Part shown: piece by piece, positions 51,701-60,266 of the stretch
How the letters are laid out: each line of letters begins with the position of its first letter
How positions within the stretch are numbered: position 1 is the first letter of the stretch
Assembly: GCA_964035575.1 (NCBI GenBank)
Contig: OZ037836.1
Span: forward strand, 62,001-126,000
Direction of reading: 5' to 3'
From: Rhynchopus sp. YZ270_cl-10
Taxonomy: Eukaryota; Euglenozoa; Diplonemea; Diplonemida; Diplonemidae
Length of the DNA stretch: 64,000 bases
Made by a program: the position numbers and the translations under genes
The notes under the pieces: generated by a model
Database searches by the model: none
What the model saw: the letters and a program-made list of their open reading frames with translations, nothing else
What the model was told of the DNA's origin: nothing

Positions 51701-54700
51701 TTCGTACTCCCCTGCACGTAGGGTTTCTGCTTGAAGGGAACCCTCCGCTTGTGCGACGTGACGCTTCAGATGTGAGATCTCCTCTGAATGCTCGATGCGC
51801 ATGGTCTTCAGTGTCTTCTCCACGCTTTCCTCATGATTCTGAATGGTTAGGGTGAGTTCCTTAACACGTTCCTCGTACTCCGCTGCACGGAGCTGCTCTG
51901 ATTTCAGTGCACCCTCAGCTTGTCCCTTCATGCGTGAGATCTCTTCTGCGTGTTCAGCCCGAATAGTTCTCAGTGTCTGCTCCTCGCGGTCATCACGTTG
52001 TTCCATTGCGAGGGTGAGCTGTTGGACGCGGTCTTCGTACTCCCCTGCACGACGCTTCTCTGCCTTCAAGGAGTCTACACCCTTTGTGACCATTCCCTTC
52101 ATGTGTGAGATCTCCTCTTCGTGTTCGGTGCGCATGGTGTTGAGTTGCTCTCCCATCCGCTGCAGTTCCTCAACACGTTCCTCGTACTCCCTCATACGGC
52201 GTTGCTCTGATGCATCAGCTTCTCCTTTCATGCGTGCAACTTCTTCAGCATGTTCAGTGCGCATGGTGTTCAGTCTCTCTTCCTCGCGATCATCACGTTG
52301 TTGTATGGCGACCATCAGTCGCTGCACACGGTCTTCATACTCCTCTGCACGGAGTTGCTGTGATTCAAGTTCACCCTCAGCTTGTCTCTTCATGCGTGAG
52401 ATCTCTTCTGCGTGGTCACTACGTATGGTACTCAGTGTCGCTTCCTTGTGGTCCTCACGTTGCTGCATGGTGAGCATCAGTTGCTGCACGCGGTCTTCGT
52501 ACTCCTCTGCACGCAGTTGCTGTGCATGAAGTAAGGCTTCGACATCTGAGTTGCTACCCTTCATGCGTGAAATCTCTTCTGCATGTTCCGTACGTGTGGT
52601 GCGTAGTGTCTGCACCTGTTCTTCCTCTCGCTGACGCATGGTGAGCGTGAGTTGCTTCACACGCTCTTCGTACTCCTCTGCACGGCGCTTCTCTGCCTTC
52701 AAGGAGCTTTCGCCTTGTGAGATCACCCCCTTCATGCGTGAGTTCTGCTCTGCGTGTTCGCTACGCACGGTGCGCAGTGTCTGCTCTGCACTTTCCTCAC
52801 ATTGCTGCAGCTTGAGTGTGAGATCCTTGACACGGTCCTCGTGCTCTTCTGCACGCAGCTGCTCTGCCTGAAGAGAGGCCTCAACTTGTGACACCACACC
52901 CTTCACACGTGCGAGCTCCTCAGTGTGTTCAGTGCGAATGGTCTTGAGAGTTTCTTCCTCTTCAAGTCTGCGCTGTTGAAGCGAAAGCGTGAGTTGCTTC
53001 ACACGTTCCTCGTGCTCATCTGCACGGCGCAGCTCTGTGCCATCTGCTTGTGAGAGCATGCTCATCAGGCGTGAGATTTCCTCTGCGTGTTCAGTGCGCA
53101 TGGTGGTCAACTTCTGCTCAGCCTCACTCGCACGTTCATGCATGGTGACCGTAATTCGCTTCACACGTTCCTCGTACTCCGCTGCACGGAGCTGCTCTGC
53201 TTTCAGTGCACCCTCAGCTTGTCCCTTCATGCGTGAAACTTCTTCTGCGTGTTCAGCCCGAATAGTTCTCAGTGTCTGATCCTCGCGGTCTTCACGTTGT
53301 TCCATTGCGAGGGTGAGCTGTTTGACACGGTCTTCATACTCCTCTGCACGACGCTTTTCTTCCTTCAAGGAGTCTTCACCTTTTGTGACCATTCCCTTCA
53401 TGTGCGAGATCTCCTCTTCATGTTCGGTGCGCATGGTGTTGAGTGCCTCCTCTGCGAGTCCCTCATGTTGCTGCATGGCGAGGGTGAGTTGCTTCACACG
53501 TTCCTCGTACTCCCCTGCACGACGCTTCTCTTCCTTCAAGCAGTCTTCACCTTTTGTGACCATTCCCTTCATGTGTGTGATCTCCTCTGCATGTTCGGTG
53601 CGAATGGAGCTGAATTGCTCTCCCATCCGTAGCAGTTCCCCAACATTTTCTTCGCACTTCTTTAGACGGCGTTGCTCTGAGGCATCAGCTTCTCCTTTCA
53701 TGCGTGCAACTTCTTCAGCATGTTCAGTGCGCATGGTGTTGAGCTTCTGTTCCGCATTATTCTCTCGCTGACGCATGGTGAGCGTGAGTTGCTTCACACG
53801 CTCTTCGTACTCCTCTGCACGGCGCTTCTCTGCCTTCAAGGAGCTTTCGCCTTGTGAGATCACCCCCTTCATGCGTGAGTTCTGCTCTGCGTGTTCGCTA
53901 CGCATGGTGCGCAGTGTCTGCTCTGCACTTTCCTCACATTGCTGCAGCTTGAGTGTGAGATCCTTGACACGGTCCTCGTGCTCTTCTGCACGCAGCTGCT
54001 CTGCCTGAAGGGAGGCCTCAACTTGTGACACCACACCCTTCACACGTGCGAGCTCCTCAGTATGTTCAGTGCGAATGGTCTTGAGAGTCTCTTCCTCTTC
54101 AAGTCTGCGCTGTTGAAGCGAAAGCGTGAGTTGCTTCACACGTTCCTCGTGCTCTTCTGCACGGCGCAGCTCTGTGCCCTCTGCTTGTGAGAGCATGCTC
54201 ATCAGGCGTGAGATTTCCTCTGCGTGTTCAGTGCGCATGGTGGTCAACTTCTGCTCAGCGTCATCCGCACGTTCATGCATGGCGAGCGTGAGTTGCTTCA
54301 CACATTCCTCGTACTCCTCTGCACGGAGCTGCACTTCCTGGAGGGAGCTCTGTATGAGTGAAATCTCGTCTGAATGTTCAGTGCGTGTCTTGCCAAGGAC
54401 CTGCTCGTGTTCATCATAGAGCTGCTGCAGGGAACGTGTGAGTTGTTTCACTCGTTCTTCATACTGGAATACCTGCTGCATCAAGGTTTCGTTTGTCGTG
54501 CAAAGGCGCAAACATTGGTCAGTTTGGAACTCTTCCCCGACCCTGTGCTTTTCAAGGCGCTGAGTGAGATCTGCAATGTTCGCCTCAAAGATACGTGCCC
54601 GTTCGGTCTCCTGCTCGATCGAGGCAACACGCTGGGCCTCCAGTAACGCTGCCTGTTCCTGTGCCGCGGACATCTGTGCCTTCATGTATTCAAGAGCGGA

Positions 54701-55378
54701 TATGTACTTCGCCCTCTCCATCTTCTCCATAAAGCTCTGACAGCTCTGCCGCCAGGGCTGTTCTATGGATCGGTATTCATCCAAACGTGCACTGCCGCCA
54801 TGGTTAGTATGGTGCGTGCTACTGTGGGAGGAGGCTGTAAGCGTGATGTTAAGCGAAGAGATGTCTTTGAACAGGAACTCTGCTACAAATGCAGACCACA
54901 CAGGGTCCTTCACAGTGCGGAAACACTCTGCCATCGCTGCTTCCAAGCTAGCTTTCCCAAGTGTGTTCAACATAGATTCGAGGTCCTTCCCAGAGAGGCC
55001 GCTTTCACGCACCCATGCAAATTTCTTGTTCAGCACATCCTCCTCCTGCATCACGCAGTCATTCAGCTTCCCCACTGAAATGGGTGTCAGCCCTGCCGGG
55101 GCTTCCTCCCCTCTCGTCTGAGCGTTCACGGTGGCATGTTTTGCGACGTGGACTGCAATCTTCAGAGTATTGAATGGTTCGTACTCAGACCTTCCTTCAG
55201 GTAGCTGGTGGGGTCTGTTCTGCAGCCCCCACAGGTTCTCAGCAACGCGAGAGGGTGCATGGTGGACCGGTGTGGACGGACTCATTTTCACCCGCTCCTC
55301 GGCTGCCCTCCCTTTAACACGGATGCCGTGATAGTCATTTGGTATGACATTGCTGCTTCTGCTTCTCATTTTATCCAT
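45782..55378 (-). CDS. Giant repetitive coiled-coil protein
   Basis: 3198 residues in one uninterrupted frame. Residues 1 to about 300 are unique and mostly non-repetitive, turning helical (QEQAALLEAQRVASIEQETE). The middle, about 300-3010, is a tandem array of some fifty units of about 54 residues (EYEERVKQLTLTMQQRE, then LRTIRAEHAEEISRMKG, then AEQLRAE), rich in Glu, Arg, Gln and Leu, hence a very long coiled coil. Units are arranged in a higher-order repeat of about 490 residues (1470 bp): marker segments recur at about 46,746, 48,219, 49,698, 51,168, 52,638 and, after a shorter 1137-bp step, 53,775. The C-terminus is unique and basic (VSMKKLTKPKKKAAG). The architecture suits a cytoskeletal or scaffold protein; no specific family recognised. 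Near-identical long repeats imply recent homogenisation and a real risk of assembly collapse. Confidence 0.9.
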   Translation of the reverse strand: MDKMRSRSSNVIPNDYHGIRVKGRAAEERVKMSPSTPVHHAPSRVAENLWGLQNRPHQLPEGRSEYEPFNTLKIAVHVAKHATVNAQTRGEEAPAGLTPISVGKLNDCVMQEEDVLNKKFAWVRESGLSGKDLESMLNTLGKASLEAAMAECFRTVKDPVWSAFVAEFLFKDISSLNITLTASSHSSTHHTNHGGSARLDEYRSIEQPWRQSCQSFMEKMERAKYISALEYMKAQMSAAQEQAALLEAQRVASIEQETERARIFEANIADLTQRLEKHRVGEEFQTDQCLRLCTTNETLMQQVFQYEERVKQLTRSLQQLYDEHEQVLGKTRTEHSDEISLIQSSLQEVQLRAEEYEECVKQLTLAMHERADDAEQKLTTMRTEHAEEISRLMSMLSQAEGTELRRAEEHEERVKQLTLSLQQRRLEEEETLKTIRTEHTEELARVKGVVSQVEASLQAEQLRAEEHEDRVKDLTLKLQQCEESAEQTLRTMRSEHAEQNSRMKGVISQGESSLKAEKRRAEEYEERVKQLTLTMRQRENNAEQKLNTMRTEHAEEVARMKGEADASEQRRLKKCEENVGELLRMGEQFSSIRTEHAEEITHMKGMVTKGEDCLKEEKRRAGEYEERVKQLTLAMQQHEGLAEEALNTMRTEHEEEISHMKGMVTKGEDSLKEEKRRAEEYEDRVKQLTLAMEQREDREDQTLRTIRAEHAEEVSRMKGQAEGALKAEQLRAAEYEERVKRITVTMHERASEAEQKLTTMRTEHAEEISRLMSMLSQADGTELRRADEHEERVKQLTLSLQQRRLEEEETLKTIRTEHTEELARVKGVVSQVEASLQAEQLRAEEHEDRVKDLTLKLQQCEESAEQTLRTVRSEHAEQNSRMKGVISQGESSLKAEKRRAEEYEERVKQLTLTMRQREEEQVQTLRTTRTEHAEEISRMKGSNSDVEALLHAQQLRAEEYEDRVQQLMLTMQQREDHKEATLSTIRSDHAEEISRMKRQAEGELESQQLRAEEYEDRVQRLMVAIQQRDDREEERLNTMRTEHAEEVARMKGEADASEQRRMREYEERVEELQRMGEQLNTMRTEHEEEISHMKGMVTKGVDSLKAEKRRAGEYEDRVQQLTLAMEQRDDREEQTLRTIRAEHAEEISRMKGQAEGALKSEQLRAAEYEERVKELTLTIQNHEESVEKTLKTMRIEHSEEISHLKRHVAQAEGSLQAETLRAGEYEERVKKLTLTLQERENHFEQRLTTVSTEHAEEISRLMSMLSQAEGTELSRAEEHEERVQQLTLSLQQRRLEEEETLKTIRTEHTEELARVKGVVSQVEASLQAEQLRAEEHEDRVKDLTLKLQQCEESAEQTLRTMRSEHAEQNSRMKGVISQGESSLKAEKRRAEEYEERVKQLTLTMRQREEEQVQTLRTTRTEHAEEISRMKGSNSDVEALLHAQQLRAEEYEDRVQQLMLTMQQREDRKEATLSTMRNDHAEEISRIKRQAEGALKAEQLRAEEYEEGVKELTLTMRQREKHAEQKLNTMRTEHAEEVARMKGEADASEQRRMGEYEERVEELQRMGEQLNTMRTEHAQDISSMKGVISQGENCSKAEKRRAGEYEDRVQQLTLAMEQRDDREEQTLRTIRAEHAEEISRMKGQAEGALKSEQLRAAEYEERVKELTLTIQKREESVEQTLKSMRIEHSEEISHLKRHVAQAEGSLQAETLRAGEYEERVKKLTLTLQERENHFEQRLTTASTEHAEEISRLMSMLSQAEGTELSRAEEHEERVKQLTLSLQQRRLEEEETLKTIRTEHTEELARVKGLVSQVEASLQAEQLRAEEHEDRVKDLTLKLQQCEESAEQTLRKVRSEHAQEISSMKGVISQDESSLQAEKRRAEEYEERVKQLTLTMRQREEEQVQTLRTTRTEHAEEISRMKGSNSDVEALLHAQQLRAEEYEDHMQQLMLTMQQREDRKVATLSTMRSDHAEEISRIRRQAEGALKAEQLRAEEYEEGVKELTLTMRQREKHAEQKLTTMRTEHAEEVARMKGEADASEQRRMGEYEERVEELQRMGEQLNTMRTEHEEEISRMKGVISQGEISLKEEKRRAEEYEERVKQLTLAMEQREDREEQTLRTIRAEHAEEISRMKGQAEGALKAEQLRAAEYEERVKELTLTIQKREESMEQTLKTLKTMRIEHSEEISHLKRHVAQAEGSLQAETLRAGEYEERVKILTHTLQERENHFEQRLTTASTEHAEEISRLMSMLSQAEGTELSRAEEHEERVKQLTLSLQQRRLEEEETLKTIRTEHTEELARVKGVVSQVEASLQAEQLRAEEHEDRVKDLTLKLQQCEESAEQTLRTVRSEHAEQNSRMKGVISQGESSLKAEKRRAEEYEERVKQLTLTMRQREEEQVQTLRTTRTEHAEEISRMKGSNSDVEALLHAQQLRAEEYEDRVQQLMLTMQQREDHKEATLSNMRNDHAEEISRMKRQAEGALKAEQLRAEEYEDRVQQLTVTMRQRENHAEQKINTMRTECSEELTRMKGLVDNERCRAGEYEERVEQLTLAMQQREGLSEEALNTMRTENAEEISHMKGMVTKGEDSLKEEKRRAGEYEDHVKQLTLAMEQREDREEQTLRTIRAEHAEEISRMKGQAEGALKSEQLRAAEYEERVKELTHTLHAQSEDAKQKFNTMCTEHRDEISRVKESFTQTANLRAGEYEERVKKLTLTLQERENHFEQRLTTVSTEHAEEISRLMSMLSQAEGTEMSRAEEHEERVKQLTLSLQQRRLEEEETLKTIRTEHTEELARVKGVVSQVEASLQAEQLRAEEHEDRVKDLTLKLQQCEESAEQTLRTMRSEHAEQNSRMKGVISQGESSLQAEKRRAEEYEERVKQLTLTMQQREYDAAQKLNTLRSEHAEEKARRSEEAEEALKAEQLRATEYEERARELALAMKQCEGVEEQALRTLQMEHAEEMARMLEQSEGSLKAERKRAEEYEERVKQLKLTLLQREDREKQTLATMRAQTEENERMKEALSQAECSLDVELRRAESRRPICEEATETLEDYEGYAAMERNLRDKQMSMDECKKENDTLIKRLRDVQDELNSVKACKDVRTKSSDKGKLEKIKIGYTCPPTVQVEKAEPADESSTILVSNSNLLKSAGLLCVPHMNEIPVTAPQDTLHRKVSMKKLTKPKKKAAGSSDQDVPSRATARRTSSLWF

Positions 55379-55580
55379 TTATAAGACGGGTGACCCCTGT
55401 GATAATGAGGGTGGTCGTGGTAGTGCCAGTGTAAAGGGATGATTTTCAAACTCATAACGATTCATAAGGCAAGCTCAGTGAGAACAGAACATAATGTAGA
55501 TGGGTAAAAGAGTGCCAGATACCCCATGACCACACTTCTGCTCAAGTTACGAAGCAGGATATAACCTTCGTAGTCCTCAT
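55379..55580. other. 5' flank of the coiled-coil gene
   Basis: Non-coding. ATAACCTTCGTAGTCCTC near 55,561 repeats 18 bases of the gene's own 3' part (46,226-46,243), perhaps a duplication scar. Confidence 0.4.
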
Positions 55581-56308
55581 GCAATACAAGGACAAATGGG
55601 TGGTTGGGGTGTATCAGACATAGTGTGTGCGTAGAGCGAGAAATGTGTTTCATAATGCAAAGTAAAAAGAGGGGAGAGGGATCACTCAGAGGGATGACTT
55701 CTTTTTGTTTGTGTTTTTGTGTTGTTTTTGTTGAAAACCTGACTGCAGTAGTGACATCTGAGGATAACGTCTAGTGTGCAAATGCTTTTCAGTTGTTTCT
55801 TTGATTTGTATTTTTGTTGATAAATTATTGGATTAGTGTAGTTGCCTCGGTTGTGTTGCCACAGTTGTGCAATCTCCACGTTCCCTTCTGTTCTCCTTTG
55901 GCCTTTTTGTTCATTGTAAAAGGTTCCCCAAATAAGCTCACCCCCACATAATAGTGGTTCTCCCAAGTAACCCTTTTTGTATCCCTAGCCTCCTGTCCCC
56001 CATCCCTCCGTTCTTTGAACAAGATGTGTGTGGGTGGATCCCATCCCTCTTCTCTTCTTCCCATTCTCCCTTCAAGGGAAGATCATGTGAACACAGGTCC
56101 GCTTCTGATCTAGGCAGACGTTATCCCAATCCTCCTGTCCCTCAACCCCTTTCCCTGCTTTATGCCTCCTATGTTTTTGTCTCATGTTTTGTTATTTTAG
56201 CTTGTGCAGACGAGTAGAGTAAGTACCTACCTGCTTTTTGCTTTTGCCTTCCCCACCTCCCGTAGTACCGTTCTTCCCTTTATCCTCTCCCACCAGCACA
56301 CCACGTCG
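55581..56308. repeat. R0-R1-R2 flank of LRR gene 2
   Basis: The complete set: R0 (GACAAATGGGTGGTTGGGGT), R1 and R2, running up to the stop of the LRR gene. Contains an empty site for the Tc1/mariner element near 55,967. Confidence 0.75.
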
Positions 56309-57205
56309 TCATTGTGCGTGTCTCTGTCGTTTGCGGGCTTGATCGGGGGATTCGTCTCTGCTGCGTTTCACCTGTGCTTCAACCGCAAGATGCCTCAGAT
56401 CCTTGCTCTCCCTTACCTTCTTCAGCACAGCACTGCTGCAGCCGGAAAGGTAAATACTCTTCAACGAAGTGCAGTTCTTAGCAAAATCCGAAGCTACGGA
56501 CTCAACCATGTTAAGTGGTGTCAGATCAAGGGTGGTTAAAGATGTGCAGTCGTAAAGAAAGCAACTCCAAATCCTGGTAACGTTGCTGAGTGGTGTCAGA
56601 TCCAGGGTGGTTAAAGAATTGCAGCCGTAAAGAAAGAAATCGCCAATCGCCGTAACGTTGCTGAGTGGTGTCAGATCCAGGGTAGTTAAAGATTCGCAGT
56701 CGTAAAGAAAGCTACTGCCAATCACCGTCACATTGCTTAACCCAGAGAGGTCGATGCTTGTCAACGAGGTGCACATGTAGAGAAAGTCGTCGCCAATCTG
56801 TGTCACAATGGACACAGCACTCAGATCAAGTGTTGTTAACGATGCCTCCCTCAAGAACCCATCAGGAATGACAGTCGCAACCTCCGCCTGCAGAAGCAAA
56901 CACGCAACCTCAGGATCCTCCACCTCCTCCAACCGCTCTGCAGTGATGTCCGTCTCACCCAACGCATGAAGTGCTGCTATGGCTTCGTGCTTCTGTGTTT
57001 TTGTGAGGATGATTGTGTCACCAGCACTCAGCTGCGTCATGTCCGCTCCTTCTCCCATCGCTTCGTTTCCGAAACTCATGCAAAAGCTGTCTTCAGGCAA
57101 CCCCATTGCAGACGCCACCTTCCGCCGCAAGTCCTCCACTGTGTCATCTGCACCCACCTCGACTGTGTGTTGATTCGCTCTGAAATCCTCAAAGTGCACG
57201 TCCAT
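56309..57205 (-). CDS. Ubiquitin-like/LRR protein 2
   Basis: 298 residues from MDVHFEDF; an upstream in-frame ATG at 57280 lies in the conserved leader and is not preferred. Residues 1-70 resemble ubiquitin (HTVEVGADDTVEDLRRKV, then LSAGDTIILTK), though no C-terminal Gly-Gly is present, so this is a built-in domain rather than a modifier. A helical linker (71-110) leads to about six BspA-like LRRs of 25 residues. The C-terminus (KRSRDESPDQARKRQRHAQ) looks like a bipartite nuclear localisation signal. Likely a protein-interaction molecule, possibly nuclear and linked to ubiquitin pathways; no catalytic site seen. One of four related genes; repeat number differs between them. Confidence 0.85.
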   Translation of the reverse strand: MDVHFEDFRANQHTVEVGADDTVEDLRRKVASAMGLPEDSFCMSFGNEAMGEGADMTQLSAGDTIILTKTQKHEAIAALHALGETDITAERLEEVEDPEVACLLLQAEVATVIPDGFLREASLTTLDLSAVSIVTQIGDDFLYMCTSLTSIDLSGLSNVTVIGSSFLYDCESLTTLDLTPLSNVTAIGDFFLYGCNSLTTLDLTPLSNVTRIWSCFLYDCTSLTTLDLTPLNMVESVASDFAKNCTSLKSIYLSGCSSAVLKKVRESKDLRHLAVEAQVKRSRDESPDQARKRQRHAQ

Positions 57206-57934
57206 TTGTTTGTTGTGATTTTGTGTTCTGAGCTCTGTGTGCGGTGGTGGGGTGCGGAAGACAAGACAAGAAATACCCACTGTTGCAGGGTTTCAACACT
57301 GAAAAAATGTTCGTCATTGTTGGAGTTTTCGGAAGTGCCAGCTCTGGCTGGGGTCCGCCTCCCCGTGGGTGAGGCTATGTGGAGCAAATCCCTGCGCCGC
57401 TGATCTGGGAGAACGAAATGAATAATTCTATTGCTGCTAAGACTGTGCTGTGTATGCACCCCAATGCGAGGTTTGCATCTGACATGCCCTCCACCCTCTC
57501 CACCCTCCGCTCCCTCTCATCAATCAAATGAACAGCATCATTGCAGACACAGGGTCATTAGGTCAGACTCCGGCTGGAAAACAAAAGGTGATAAATCCAC
57601 AAAGATGCGTGGCTAATTTAGAGGACAAGAAAAATAACGCATTTTATCTTTTCCTTTTTTTTCCAATATATGTTCTTATACGTTACTTACCAACGTCATT
57701 CCTGAGAGAAGAGGCAAAGGCAAAGAAGCCAACGTTTCCCGATCACATCCACCACCCAACCCCCTCAGATGGGCCACAGGAATGACCCGTTCTGCAACCT
57801 CATCCACTCCCACCACACACCAGCGTCGTCGAGGAAACGGAAGTAGCGACGCACTTCCACCTGGACCACCACCTGGAAGAAGCCGCAACGTAGTTCACCA
57901 ATCCTCCGCACCTCCCGTGCATAATGGGTAGCTG
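57206..57934. other. 5' flank of LRR gene 2
   Basis: Leader and HFVLPDQRRRDLLHIASPTG-encoding segment as in paralogues to about 57,420, then unique sequence without a supported gene. Confidence 0.45.
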
Positions 57935-58285
57935 ATGTCAGGGTTCACCTTGGTTCTGTTGACGACCCCCTGGAATTCCTTGGTGGAGTGTCACCACGCT
58001 GGCACCCTTTGCACGGACGGCTTCAGGGGAGTAGCATGGCGTGCCCTAGCCGACCTCGAAGTTGCGTACCCCCCACAGTGCTTTGCCATGTCCAGAGGCT
58101 TCGCTGTGAGGATTGAAGAGAAGAGAACGATTGCTGTGCTCTCCCTGCCTGTACGCAGTCCTGAGGGGGTGAGGCGGGTCCTGGAGGGTGGTGTGATCAG
58201 GACACTGTTCTTCCCTGCCACTGCTCCAACCCCACCCCACCGTACCGCACCCCAGGATTCAGGGAAGAACGGTACTGTCGTATAA
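57935..58285 (+). CDS. Unrecognised ORF, possibly a gene fragment
   Basis: 116 residues, GC-rich, in the spacer between two LRR genes and the only non-element plus-strand frame of plausible composition (WRALADLEVAYPPQCFAMSR, RTIAVLSLPVRS). No domain, repeat relation or conserved start context recognised. It may be a fragment of a transposon or captured host gene, or chance. Confidence 0.25.
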   Translation: MSGFTLVLLTTPWNSLVECHHAGTLCTDGFRGVAWRALADLEVAYPPQCFAMSRGFAVRIEEKRTIAVLSLPVRSPEGVRRVLEGGVIRTLFFPATAPTPPHRTAPQDSGKNGTVV

Positions 58286-58309
58286 CCCTGGGAATAGAGT
58301 TGGCTGCTC

Positions 58310-58813
58310 CAGGCATCGCCAGGGCCTTGTTGTTATAATTCATGTCCTTTTTGTTGCCTCGGTGGTGCCACAGTTCTGAAATATCCAACGTCACCTTTTT
58401 TTGTAGATTGCTTTGTGTTCTTGGAAAAGGGGCCCTCAAATAAGCTCACCCCCACATAATAGTGGTTCTCCCAAGTAACCCTTTTTGTATCCCTAGCCTC
58501 CTGTCCCCCATCCCTCCGTTCTTTGAACAAGATGTGTGTGGGTGGATCCCATCCCTCTTCTCTTCTTCCCATTCTCCCTTCAAGGGAAGATCATGTGAAC
58601 ACAGGTCCGCTTCTAATCTAGGCAGACGTTATCCCAATCCTCCTGTCCCTCAACCCCTGCTTTATGCCTCCTATGTTTTTGTGTCTTATTTTGTTTTGCA
58701 AAGTGTGTGCAGACGAGTAGAGTAGGCAGTACCTACCGGCCCCCTTCCCAACCTCCCTTCATACCCTTCTTCCCGTCCTTCCCTTTATCCCCTCCCACCA
58801 GAACACCTCATCG
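58310..58813. repeat. Diverged R1 and R2 flank of LRR gene 3
   Basis: R1 is recognisable only in parts (TTGTTGCCTCGGTGGTGCCA, AAGCTCACCCCCACATAATA). R2 from 58,477 is well conserved and contains the third empty site for the Tc1/mariner element. Confidence 0.7.
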
Positions 58814-59644
58814 TCATTGTGTGTGTCTCTGCCGTTTGTGGGCTTGCTCGGAGGATTCGTCTCTGCTGCGTTTCGGACGTGCCTCAATCACAAGATGCCT
58901 CAGCTCCTCGCTCTCCCTTACTGTGTTGGACACAGCACTGCTGCAGCCGGAAAGGTAAATACTCTTCAACGAAGCGTAGTTGCCAACAAAATCTGAACCT
59001 ACGGACTCAACCATGTTAAGTGGTGAGAGATCCAGGATCGTTAAAGAGTTGCAACCGTCAAGAAAGAAACTCTCTATACTCGTCACGCCGCTGAATGGCG
59101 TCAGATCCAGGGTGGTTAAACCTTCACAGCCGGAAAGAAAGCAACTGCCAATCGCCGTCACATTGCACAACCCAGACAGGTCGATGCTTGCCAACGAGGT
59201 GCACCCCTCTAGGAAGCAATCTCCAATCTGTGTCACAATGGACACAGCACTCAGATCAAGGTGCTTTAACCATGACACCGTCTTCCTCAAGAAGCTATCA
59301 GGAATGACAGTCGCAACCTCAGCCTGCAGAAGCAAACGCGCCACCTCATGATCCCTCACAGTCGACAACCTCTGTGGCGTCAGGTCTCTCTCACCCAACG
59401 CATGAAGCGCTGCTATGGCTTCTTGCTTCTTCGACTTCTTAGTCAGTATGATTGTGTCACCAGCACTCAGCTGCGTCATGTCCGCTCCTTCTCCCATCGC
59501 TTCGTCTCCGAAACTCATGCAAAAGCTGTCTTCAGGCAACCCCATTGCAGACGCCACCTTCCGCCGCAAGTCCTCCACTGTGTCATCTGCACCCACCTCG
59601 ACTGTGTGCTGGTTCGCTCTGAAATCCTCGAAGTGCACGTCCAT
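58814..59644 (-). CDS. Ubiquitin-like/LRR protein 3
   Basis: 276 residues from MDVHFEDF (an in-frame ATG 216 bp upstream lies in the leader). The ubiquitin-like domain is nearly identical to the other members up to LSAGDTIILTK; the linker differs (KSKKQEAIAALHALGERDLT). About five 25-residue LRRs follow, more diverged (WLKHLDLSAVSIVTQIGDCF), then the basic tail KRSRDESSEQAHKRQRHTQ. Same build and probable role as gene 2; the shortest intact member. Conservation of the ends with variable LRR content suggests repeat-number change or exchange within the LRR block. Confidence 0.85.
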   Translation of the reverse strand: MDVHFEDFRANQHTVEVGADDTVEDLRRKVASAMGLPEDSFCMSFGDEAMGEGADMTQLSAGDTIILTKKSKKQEAIAALHALGERDLTPQRLSTVRDHEVARLLLQAEVATVIPDSFLRKTVSWLKHLDLSAVSIVTQIGDCFLEGCTSLASIDLSGLCNVTAIGSCFLSGCEGLTTLDLTPFSGVTSIESFFLDGCNSLTILDLSPLNMVESVGSDFVGNYASLKSIYLSGCSSAVSNTVRESEELRHLVIEARPKRSRDESSEQAHKRQRHTQ

Positions 59645-60266
59645 TTGTTTGTTGTGGTTTTGTGTTCTGAGCTCTGTGTGTGGTGGTGGGGTATGGTTGT
59701 GATATAACACACGACGGAAGCTCCATAAGAAGGAAGAATACAAGCAGTGTGTTGAGGGGGTGACGTGGACCGGTAGCTGCGTGGGATGGAGCAGCAGGGG
59801 TGCTGGGGCTGTGTGCTTCAGGAACGGGAGGGAGACAAGATGAAGGCCTTCTGTTGCCACTGAGACGATAGGTGTACGGCAAGTGGATGTAGAACCATGA
59901 GCACTGGCAGCTCACGTGAGAATGTGGGATGACACTTAGGTCTCCTGAAGGCGTGCTCTACACGCGACAAAGCAGCCTGTTGTCGGCTGTTGCCTTAGCA
60001 CCCAAAGTGCTGTGGAAGATACAAAAGGTGCATGCATGAAGCATACACGCTGAACAGTACGGGGAAAGTGGTGCGTCAAAAGGGTCGTGTGTGAGAACAC
60101 AAAGTAGTTGGGGGAAACATCCAGTTTTTAGTTTTTGCTTGTTTGATGTACGAACACATGCATGCCCCAAACCTCCTGAATTCGCAATTGGAATGATATT
60201 TCTCTCCACTTTTCGGTGCTCTTCCCGTTGCAACTCACCAACCTTCCACCATGCGACACCTCTCTG
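59645..60266. other. Spacer between LRR genes 3 and 4
   Basis: The first 50 bp are the shared leader. The remainder is unique; the R1-R2 blocks found downstream of the other members are absent next to gene 4. No gene seen. Confidence 0.5.

Noticed and set aside
45903-55331. Numerous plus-strand ORFs across the coiled-coil gene
   Set aside because: They recur with the 1470-bp repeat and are antisense shadows with Ser/Cys-rich, domain-free products.
57206-57280. Upstream in-frame ATG of LRR gene 2
   Set aside because: The extra residues are a translation of the shared leader, and gene 1 is open only from MDVH in alignment with all members.
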